Origin: a bacterium
GTDB taxonomy: Bacteria; B130-G9
Length of the DNA stretch: 23,573 nt
Assembly (NCBI GenBank): GCA_021160245.1
Contig: JAGHCW010000093.1
Span: 1 to 23,573, forward strand
Reading direction: 5' to 3'
In this document: positions 15,038 to 21,527 of the stretch, one piece after another
How positions within the stretch are numbered: position 1 is the stretch's first letter
Layout of the letters: each line of letters opens with the position of its first letter
Translations under genes and position numbers: made by a program
The notes under the pieces: generated by a model
The model's database searches: none
What the model saw: the letters and a program-made list of their open reading frames with translations, nothing else
Told to the model about the DNA's origin: nothing

Positions 15038-15955
15038 TTAGCCTCTGTCCAGCATGTATTGCGCGGGGTTTTGGGGTTTGCCATTGATGCGGACTTCATA
15101 GTGCAGATGAGGCCCTGTACTTCGGCCGGTTGAACCGACCAGGGCGATGACATCTCCTCTTTTTAGATGATCGCCTCGTTGGGCTATAATTTTATGGCAA
15201 TGCGCGTACCAGGTGGAGAATCCGTTGCCGTGATCGATTTCAATTGCATGGCCCCATCCTGAACACCACTTGACCTTAGTTACTATCCCGTCCGCCGTGG
15301 CGTGGATTGGCGTGCCCTTAGGACAGGCTATGTCAACCCCATGATGAAAAGTTCTCTTGTGCGTGAAGGGGTCCAGCCTCGTTCCGAATGCGGATGACAT
15401 CCAGCCACCTTCAATCGGTGTTATTGATGGCATTGAATTCAGCAGCTTTCTATGCCTGCCGAGATATGAAAGCAACGCCTCGGCCCGAACATCTTGCTCA
15501 TCAAGCGTTGCGTCAAGCATGCCCATCTCAACCGATAGCTCATCAAGAAGCGCTTTCTGCTCACCCTTGTAAAACCGCGAGAACGCCCCTGAGCGGCGTC
15601 CCGTATCAGGACCGCCAACGGCCAACTCACCATCCAGACCGACCATAGTCTCAATTCGTCCGGCTTTCTCGCCAACATCGGAGATGCGATTCTTCAGATT
15701 CTGCATATCCTGAACCAGCTGCCTCGCCTGTTCGGACGTCAGGACGGCCTCTTTCATCTTGGCCACCTGCTCCTTCATCGAGGCTATCTCGCTTCTCGCC
15801 GCAAGGTGCTCCTTGACCAAGAGACCTGCGCCTATGGCCGAGCCCAGAACCAGTAATAGGGCCACACATACCGTAATGCGGTTGACAAGGAAGGTCCGAA
15901 TTGAAGACCTCGCATCGGGAACTATCATTATCGTATAGAACCGGCTGCGAATCAT
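15038..15955 (-). CDS. M23 family metallopeptidase (membrane-anchored murein endopeptidase)
   Basis: The ATG at 15955 lies 5 nt after GGAGG on the minus strand, so it is preferred over the ATG at 15967, which overlaps that site. The N-terminus (SRFYTIMIVPDARSSIRTF) is a stretch common to this M23 subgroup, followed by one transmembrane helix and a coiled coil (~50-110). The C-terminal LytM domain has the Zn-binding residues H205-x2-D208 region (FHHGVDIA) and H283-L-H285 (HLHYEV), plus YAHCHK. It should cleave peptidoglycan cross-links or, if assisted, activate amidases. All catalytic residues are present, so an active enzyme is expected. Confidence 0.92.
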   Translation of the reverse strand: MIRSRFYTIMIVPDARSSIRTFLVNRITVCVALLLVLGSAIGAGLLVKEHLAARSEIASMKEQVAKMKEAVLTSEQARQLVQDMQNLKNRISDVGEKAGRIETMVGLDGELAVGGPDTGRRSGAFSRFYKGEQKALLDELSVEMGMLDATLDEQDVRAEALLSYLGRHRKLLNSMPSITPIEGGWMSSAFGTRLDPFTHKRTFHHGVDIACPKGTPIHATADGIVTKVKWCSGWGHAIEIDHGNGFSTWYAHCHKIIAQRGDHLKRGDVIALVGSTGRSTGPHLHYEVRINGKPQNPAQYMLDRG

Positions 15956-16433
15956 TAGAGCCTCCATATTGCGCCTATGCTAGTATTTTCGCTAGCGCAG
16001 GCCATGGGCGTCCACTATCATAAGAGAAAAACTCGGAACCGAAACTCACGTCCCGTGAGGCGATACGGTATCGCAAGTATCGGGAAAACCACAAGTTCTC
16101 AAACGTCAACATACAAAAGCTGCATAGCCAAGTCAAGCTTCTCCCAATTCGTCTCGCGGCGCCTGTTCATCCCTGTGATTTTAGATCACTATGTAACTCC
16201 ACTATATATGATTTCAGTGTCGCCAATCGAGCAAAGCTCCTTGCCATAGTCTGTCCAGCAGAGGGCTTCCAGAGAGGCTTGCCCCACTCTACAAGCCACA
16301 GTATATATCGTTCATTTGAGCCTATCTGTTTAGGCGGGGCTTCAACCAGCGACTCCTTCTCGCAACTTCCCGCCCATTTGGCAAATCTAACCCGATGCTG
16401 CATCCAGCGACGGATGTGGTATATTGCTTTGGT
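15956..16433. other. Divergent intergenic region of 478 bp
   Basis: This gap separates the leftward M23 gene from the rightward glycosyltransferase gene and should hold both promoters. I find no strong sigma70 match. Besides the paired palindromes listed separately, no gene or repeat can be supported. Confidence 0.5.
16045..16074. repeat. Two adjacent perfect palindromes, possible operator or cruciform
   Basis: CTCACG-TCC-CGTGAG (16045-16059) is followed with no gap by GCGATAC-G-GTATCGC (16060-16074). A further TATCG half occurs at 16079. The dense symmetry sits in the divergent region about 100 bp upstream of the M23 start. Confidence 0.6.
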
Positions 16434-17480
16434 ATGAAGAGAATATGCGTGGTAACATCTGGCGTGCCATTCGTTAGGGGTGGCAACGAGCTCTTGGCGG
16501 AAACGCTTGTCCGGCAGCTTGCGCGGTTGGGCTATCGGCCTCATCTCATAACGGTCCCGCAGAATCGCTTTGGCCGTCAGTTCTCGGCTTATGCTGCGGC
16601 CTATCTGACTGACGTGCGTTTTGACGGCTGTCCGGAGAAGATCGACCAGGTCATCTCGCTGAAATTCCCCAGTTTCGCGGTCGGGCATCCCGCCCATGTC
16701 TGTTGGTTCAACCATAGGATGAGGGAGTACTACGACCTTTGGCCGGAGTTCTCCAGGACACTGGGCATGAAGAATCTGCTGAAGGAGAGCATGAGGCGCA
16801 AGGGTCTGCATGTGTTAGATTCTCATCTTCTTAAGAGAAGGGTCTCGAAGGTCTTTGCACAGTCGGAGAATATTCAGCGGCGGCTCCTTCGTTTTGGTGA
16901 CATCCCCTCCGAGGTGCTGTATCCTCCGGCGACTGACCTCATCGTCTGTCCCAAGGTTGAATACGGCGATTTCATACTCTCGCCGGGGCGGCTAGTTGGT
17001 TTGAAGCGCCACGATCTTTTTATTAGAGCCTTCGCGAGATTGCATGACTCTGGCATCAGGGGTGTTATTGCGGGCACGGGCCCCGATGAGCGGAGACTCA
17101 TGGCTCTTGCTGAGCAGCTGGGGCTATCGGACCGTGTGGAGTTTGTTGGCGAGCTGGACTACGAGGCGCTGAGCAGATATTACGGAAAATGCCTCGCCGT
17201 TTTTTATGGGCCATTTGCGGAGGATTTTGGCCTCGTTACGCTTGAGGCTGGCAGATGTCATAAATGCGTCATAACCTGCACAGATAGCGGAGGCCCGACC
17301 GAGCTCGTCGTTGATGGCGAGAGCGGTCTCTTGACCGAGCCGGACGATGACGCTCTTGCTGACGCAATCAACAAACTCGATAGTGACAGAAGGCTCGCCA
17401 AGGCGCTTGGAGACGTGGCGCACAACACTTCCCTGCGATATAGTTGGGAGGAGACCATACGTAGGCTGGTGGTAGTCTGA
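16434..17480 (+). CDS. GT4-family glycosyltransferase
   Basis: A 348-residue GT-B enzyme. The N-terminal Rossmann half opens with KRICVVTSGVPFVRGGNELL, the acceptor-binding Gly-rich loop of GT4. The C-terminal half begins at FILSPGRLVGLKRHDLFIRA and contains the nucleotide-sugar motif E263-DFGLVTL-E271 (EX7E). The ATG at 16434 fits the family's N-terminus; no ribosome binding site is visible, but a TATATT at 16420-16425 could place the transcript start very near the ATG. It probably adds a sugar to a lipid-linked or surface polysaccharide. Donor and acceptor are unknown. Confidence 0.9.
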   Translation: MKRICVVTSGVPFVRGGNELLAETLVRQLARLGYRPHLITVPQNRFGRQFSAYAAAYLTDVRFDGCPEKIDQVISLKFPSFAVGHPAHVCWFNHRMREYYDLWPEFSRTLGMKNLLKESMRRKGLHVLDSHLLKRRVSKVFAQSENIQRRLLRFGDIPSEVLYPPATDLIVCPKVEYGDFILSPGRLVGLKRHDLFIRAFARLHDSGIRGVIAGTGPDERRLMALAEQLGLSDRVEFVGELDYEALSRYYGKCLAVFYGPFAEDFGLVTLEAGRCHKCVITCTDSGGPTELVVDGESGLLTEPDDDALADAINKLDSDRRLAKALGDVAHNTSLRYSWEETIRRLVVV

Positions 17481-17535
17481 GGGCTGAGGCCTTCGCTATT
17501 TGCGGTCTCTAAGAAACTCATCCCGAAGATATAAA

Positions 17536-17563
17536 TTGACACTCGGCGTTCACATCGGATAGT
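17536..17563 (+). promoter_or_regulatory. Probable promoter of the RAM-domain gene
   Basis: TTGACA (17536-17541), 16-bp spacer, GATAGT (17558-17563), about 50 bp before the ATG of the Lrp/AsnC ligand-binding protein. Confidence 0.45.
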
Positions 17564-17614
17564 CTGAGGCAGGGCTTAATTCGGTGTCGTTGTTTGTTGA
17601 AGAGGAGCGAGGCA

Positions 17615-17875
17615 ATGGAGAAGTATCAGGGGTTTGTGGCGATCAATGTTGATTCGGGGGAGGGATTGAATGTCTATAATCATCTTAAGAAGCGACCTGA
17701 GGTTGTGTCCATATACCTCGTCGCCGGGCAGTATGACATCATGCTCATGGCCGAATCTGCGACTTCAGAGTCTCTCGCCGACTTCATTATTCAAGAGGTC
17801 CAGAATACTAAGGGCGTTGTGGCAACAATGACTTGCATGGTCCTTCGAGGCGAGAAGACGGCTTTCTCCACATAG
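17615..17875 (+). CDS. Stand-alone Lrp/AsnC ligand-binding (RAM) domain protein
   Basis: This 86-residue protein consists only of the βαββαβ ligand-binding domain of Lrp/AsnC regulators (FVAINVDSGEGLNVYNHLKK, VVSIYLVAGQYDIMLMAE, then a VQNTKGVVATMTCMVL segment). No DNA-binding helix-turn-helix is present, and none is encoded upstream. ATG 17615 has AGAGGAG at 17601-17607, 7-nt spacing. Stand-alone RAM proteins bind amino acids or similar effectors and form ring-like oligomers; some modulate full-length Lrp proteins. Partner and ligand cannot be predicted here. Confidence 0.9.
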   Translation: MEKYQGFVAINVDSGEGLNVYNHLKKRPEVVSIYLVAGQYDIMLMAESATSESLADFIIQEVQNTKGVVATMTCMVLRGEKTAFST

Positions 17876-18090
17876 CCACAGATGCCGCCCCTAGTGCCGG
17901 CTTCGGGCACAGAAGGTGTTCGATGACGAAGCACAACCGCAATATCTTGTTGTTGAATGGGCGCAATACAGTATATTGGGTGAGGTCGGGGCACGGTTTT
18001 CGAGATGTCGGACCACTGTGGCGTCCGGCGAGCTCGGTGATTTCAGTCGCAGAATGATATGGATGATAGTCTTGGTTTGGAGGTTGCCTA

Positions 18091-19026
18091 ATGGGCAAGT
18101 TGACTCGAGATGAAGTGGAAAGCGGAGCAAAAGAGGGGAGGAGCTTTTCAGGCGCCGACCTTCAGCAGTTGGATTTAGATGAATGCGATCTCTCGGGGGC
18201 GGACTTCTCGGGGGCGAATCTGCGCGGCACGATTCTGCGGAATGCTGACCTTTCGTACTGCAATTTACGAGGCGCTGATCTTTCGCGGGCTAGTATGCAG
18301 GAGGCCTATATGAAGAAGGTCGATCTCAGCGACGCGATTATGGTGCATGGAGACCTCTCAAGGGCTCATTTGAGGTCAAGTAACCTCCAGCGAGTTGATT
18401 TCAGAAAGGCCAGAGCGGAGGATTGTGAGTTCATAGACTGTGATCTGTCGGAGTCGATTCTGGACGGCGCCGACATGACGCTTTCGGATTTCATCAATCC
18501 GATACTTGAGCGGATTCGAGCTTTCAGTGCCGATCTATCGCTATCCAGGATACAGAACGGGTTACTCGATCACTCTAACCTCAAAGGGATAGACCTGGGT
18601 GGGGCGGAGATAGTGAATTGCGAGATGACGATGGCGAATCTGACGGGCGCCAATCTTCGGCAGGCCAAGGTTTTCTCAAGCAAGCTGGTTAAGGCCATTC
18701 TCAAGGACGCCATTCTCTCTGCAAGTAGCCTCAAGAGCACAGATTTTACTGGAGCGGACATGAGTGGGGTGGCGATGGAGGTTGCGAAGATACGTCAGTG
18801 TCAGTTTTCCCAAGTGAATCTCTCCGGCGCCAATCTCAAAGCGGCCTATTTCCGGGATGTGGAGCTTGTTGGCGCGAATCTTGACGGGGCGGACTTGCAC
18901 TCAACGACTTTCAGGCACGTTGAGCGAAGTGGTGTGGATCTTTCCAAAGTAAAACATCTCGACAAGGCCAAGGGCGACCTTGCGTCAGCGGATGACTTGT
19001 TGACCCAGGATTCTCAAGGGGCTTAG
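18091..19026 (+). CDS. Pentapeptide-repeat protein
   Basis: The 311 residues are almost entirely A(D/N)LXX-type repeats (FSGADLQQLDLDECDLSGAD, FSGANLRGTILRNADL, VNLSGANLKAAYFRDVELVG), which build a right-handed quadrilateral β-helix. A short irregular stretch at ~130-160 (FINPILERIRAFSADL) may be a loop or hinge. No signal peptide or membrane helix is seen, so it is likely cytoplasmic. ATG 18091 has GGAGG at 18079-18083. Some members (Qnr, MfpA) mimic DNA and bind gyrase; most have no known role. It abuts dnaB with no intervening base, so the two are co-transcribed. Confidence 0.9.
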   Translation: MGKLTRDEVESGAKEGRSFSGADLQQLDLDECDLSGADFSGANLRGTILRNADLSYCNLRGADLSRASMQEAYMKKVDLSDAIMVHGDLSRAHLRSSNLQRVDFRKARAEDCEFIDCDLSESILDGADMTLSDFINPILERIRAFSADLSLSRIQNGLLDHSNLKGIDLGGAEIVNCEMTMANLTGANLRQAKVFSSKLVKAILKDAILSASSLKSTDFTGADMSGVAMEVAKIRQCQFSQVNLSGANLKAAYFRDVELVGANLDGADLHSTTFRHVERSGVDLSKVKHLDKAKGDLASADDLLTQDSQGA

Positions 19027-20442
19027 GTGGCGGAAGTTCAGGCTAAGGTTCCCCCTCATGATCTCGAGGCAGAGCGACTTGTTCTTGGCGGCATTCTTAT
19101 AGATAACAGCCAGTTGGCAGCCGTTTCCGAGGTTATCACGGCCAAGGCGTTTTATTTCTCTCCTCATCAGCATATTTATGACGCCATGTTCGATCTTTAT
19201 GACAAAGACCTGCCTCTTGATCTTCTGACGCTCAAGGATGAATTGCTTCGGCGCGAAAAGCTCGAGAAGGTGGGGGGCATGGCCTACCTATCGAGGCTTG
19301 TCGCGGAGGTCTCTGCCGTAACAAACATCCGACACTATGCCGGCATTATGAGCGAGAAATACGTGCTTCGCTCACTCATCGCGGCGTGCAGCAACGTGGT
19401 TGATAAGTGCTATAAGGGGGCTGATGATGTTGGCGATCTCATCACTCTTGCAGAACGGGCGGTGGCGGACGCAACTGAGCAGAGATCGAGCAGCTCAATC
19501 GTCTCAATGGATGAGGTCGTTCGGGAGAACCTAGAGCTGCTTGAGAAGATTGCGGCCGGAGAGAAGAAAGTTGCGGGCGTGCCGACTGGATTCACTGAAT
19601 TGGACGAGCTGATGCTCGGCCTGCATCCCGGGGACTTGATAATTGTCGGCTCCAGGCCCAGCGTCGGGAAGACCTCATGGTGCTTGAATGTCGCGCATAA
19701 TGCGGCCGCGAAGGAGCATGTGCCTGTCTTGATATTCACGATTGAGATGTCGAAGGAAGAAATTACGAATCGGATGCTAGCGTCAAAGTCGGGCGTCTCG
19801 CTCACGAGGATACGGGCCGGTAAACTATCGCATTCTGACCGAGATATGCTCAAGACGGCCGGCGAGGAGCTCAGCGGAATGCCTATTCTAATAGACGATT
19901 CTGCCTCCCTTTCTCCGCTTGAGATGCGAGCGCGAGCGAAACAGGCCAAGATCGAGCACAACATCGGCATTGCGATGGTTGACTATCTTCAACTGATGCA
20001 CTACCAAAGGCGAACAGAGAACAGGCAGCAAGAGGTCACCGCGATTTCAAGATCGCTAAAGACAATGGCGAGGGAATTGGATATTGCGGTCGTCGCATTC
20101 TCTCAGCTCAGTCGTGATGTGGCGAAACGGAGGGAGAATCGCACGCCTCAGCTGGCCGACCTTCGTGAGTCCGGCTCCCTTGAGCAGGATGCCGACGTGG
20201 TTATCTTCCTACATGATCCCGCTCGAGGCGCGCCTAACAAGAAGGGTGAACCGCAGTCGAGGCCCGATAATGCCGAGATCGATATCATCGTCGCAAAGCA
20301 GAGAAACGGTCCGACAGCCTCGTTAAAACTTCTATTCCAGACGAAATACGCGTCGTTCAAGAATATTTCCAAGGAAGCGCCTCCTCCCTGGGTAGTTGTT
20401 GATGACCAGGACGCCGACTGGGTGGAGGATGACGAGCTATAG
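19027..20442 (+). CDS. dnaB: Replicative DNA helicase DnaB
   Basis: A full-length 471-residue DnaB. The N-terminal domain begins VPPHDLEAERLVLGGIL. The RecA-like domain has Walker A GSRPSVGKTS (K215), Walker B IAMVDYLQLM (D319), and the QLSRDVAKR and LADLRESGSLEQDADVV motifs. It forms the hexamer that unwinds DNA at the replication fork. The start is GTG 19027, right after the TAG of the pentapeptide gene; AAGGGG at ~19016-19021 can serve as ribosome binding site. The usual Met of RPSMGKT is Val here. The C-terminus ends in acidic WVEDDEL. Confidence 0.97.
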   Translation: MAEVQAKVPPHDLEAERLVLGGILIDNSQLAAVSEVITAKAFYFSPHQHIYDAMFDLYDKDLPLDLLTLKDELLRREKLEKVGGMAYLSRLVAEVSAVTNIRHYAGIMSEKYVLRSLIAACSNVVDKCYKGADDVGDLITLAERAVADATEQRSSSSIVSMDEVVRENLELLEKIAAGEKKVAGVPTGFTELDELMLGLHPGDLIIVGSRPSVGKTSWCLNVAHNAAAKEHVPVLIFTIEMSKEEITNRMLASKSGVSLTRIRAGKLSHSDRDMLKTAGEELSGMPILIDDSASLSPLEMRARAKQAKIEHNIGIAMVDYLQLMHYQRRTENRQQEVTAISRSLKTMARELDIAVVAFSQLSRDVAKRRENRTPQLADLRESGSLEQDADVVIFLHDPARGAPNKKGEPQSRPDNAEIDIIVAKQRNGPTASLKLLFQTKYASFKNISKEAPPPWVVVDDQDADWVEDDEL

Positions 20443-20743
20443 CGTTATTCCAGCAGGCGTGATTTGCACCTGATAGAAAGAGAAGGGCATACTACATGTA
20501 GTGGTACGCCTTGTGCTTGCCCAAAACATATAGATGGGCGGAGACAAGTCCCGCCCACACAAAACCCGAAATTCGACTTATTAGATAGCCTCAGAAAGCC
20601 GGATGATCGTACTTTTGACTCTTGAGAGTTCACTACGTAATCTTGTTTATGTTTAGAACCTTTGCTCGTGGGAGAGAATAATTGATGATCAAAGCTGTAA
20701 TTCTGTCAAGGATGCAGCGTACATATTGGGAGGGAGCTAGCTG
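20443..20743. other. Structured intergenic region after dnaB
   Basis: The 301-bp gap holds a 12-bp perfect palindrome ACTACATGTAGT (20491-20502) framed by GGGCA (20485-20489) and TGCCC (20518-20522), then a second stem GGGCGG/CCGCCC (20536-20541 and 20551-20556). Neither is followed by a T tract. They could end the dnaB transcript or be a small structured RNA. No ORF here is convincing. Confidence 0.5.
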
Positions 20744-21106
20744 ATGGTCGCCGCTCCAACTGATGAGAAGTTCTCTACGCAACTTGCTGAGATGAATATA
20801 CTTTATGATATACCCCTGGGTGAGCATGGCCAAATCCAAGAGTTTCTTCAGGAACAGGATTTTCTCTATCCCATTCTGAAGGAGGCAAAGGACCAAATAG
20901 TCGAGGTGTTCGGGGAGAACGTCGTGGTCTGCCTCGAGTTGTTTCATGATGCGGAGGAAGGTTGGGACAATCTCTTTATCGTCATAAAGACCCGCCTGGA
21001 CGCCGATGAGGCGATGCGGCTCGAAGACAAGTTGGTGCACAATTGGTTTGCTCAGAGGTTGCAGGACGCCGGGGGCAAGCTAAATATCATTGAGGAGCCA
21101 CTATGA
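20744..21106 (+). CDS. Small acidic partner protein encoded with a HEPN protein
   Basis: A 120-residue soluble protein with a helix (FLYPILKEAKDQIVEVFGEN), then β-strands and an ELFHDAEEGWDNLFIVIKTR segment, ending with a helix and GGKLNIIEE. Similar small proteins occur next to HEPN-domain genes in many bacteria and archaea; I recall no named function. It lacks the GSXXXGXXXXSDXD motif of the usual MNT nucleotidyltransferase partner. ATG 20744 has GGGAG (20732-20736), 7-nt spacing. It overlaps the HEPN gene by ATGA, so the two are translationally coupled, which suggests a complex, perhaps antitoxin-like. Confidence 0.75.
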   Translation: MVAAPTDEKFSTQLAEMNILYDIPLGEHGQIQEFLQEQDFLYPILKEAKDQIVEVFGENVVVCLELFHDAEEGWDNLFIVIKTRLDADEAMRLEDKLVHNWFAQRLQDAGGKLNIIEEPL

Positions 21107-21453
21107 GCGTTTATAGCAATGATACGCTCGCGCTTGCTGAGGAACTTGTCACAAGACCGGATGAGGCGAGCGCGAGGGCATCCGTCAGCCGCGCGTACTA
21201 TGCTCTTTTCTGCGCCGCTCGGGACTCTTTTGGGCTAAAGGGCCATGCCGTGCGGGGCGTCAACCGTCTTGTAATCGAGCGTTATATGAATTCTGGTAAG
21301 CCGGATGAGCGGGAGGTCGGGCGGATACTTGACAAGCTGAGACGCTTCAAAAGCCTGGCTGATCTTGAGAGCGGCAAAGCCCTTAAGCCGGGTATTGCCG
21401 AGAGGTCAGTTCTTCTTTGCAGGCGAGCGCTTGAGCTCCTTGAAGGTGTGTAA
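21103..21453 (+). CDS. HEPN-domain protein with Cys in place of the conserved His
   Basis: A 116-residue all-helical HEPN protein. The signature SRAYYALFC (R30 to C37) matches the (R/N)AYYAMFH motif of the subfamily, but the usual His is Cys37. Then GLKGHAVRGVNRLVIERYM and a C-terminal helical part (DKLRRFKSLADLESG, then AERSVLLCRRALELL) follow family form. HEPN proteins include RNase toxins that use RX4-6H; the missing His suggests no RNase activity here or another chemistry. It overlaps the partner gene by 4 bp. A toxin-antitoxin role is inference. Confidence 0.85.
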   Translation: MSVYSNDTLALAEELVTRPDEASARASVSRAYYALFCAARDSFGLKGHAVRGVNRLVIERYMNSGKPDEREVGRILDKLRRFKSLADLESGKALKPGIAERSVLLCRRALELLEGV

Positions 21454-21494
21454 CTGGCATATTTTGCGCCAAGAATCGCTCAAAAGCTGAAACG

Positions 21495-21527
21495 GCGGTT
21501 CTGCACGACACTATCGTGTGGTTCCGC
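21495..21527. terminator. Hairpin between convergent genes, possible two-way terminator
   Basis: GCGG/CCGC flanks an inner stem CTGCACGA/TCGTGTGG (with two G-T pairs) around CACTA. It lies between the convergent HEPN and O-antigen-ligase genes and overlaps the stop codon of the latter. No T tract follows on either strand. Confidence 0.45.

Noticed and set aside
15980-16006. Repeated CTAG/GCTAG near the M23 start as a repeat element
   Set aside because: The units are only 4-5 bp and can occur by chance.
16167-16811. A 214-codon minus-strand frame over the divergent region and glycosyltransferase start
   Set aside because: It overlaps the conserved N-terminus of the glycosyltransferase and contains no known motif.
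17894-17910. GTGCC/GGCAC stem after the RAM-domain gene as a terminator
   Set aside because: The stem is only 5 bp, with no T tract; not enough to call.
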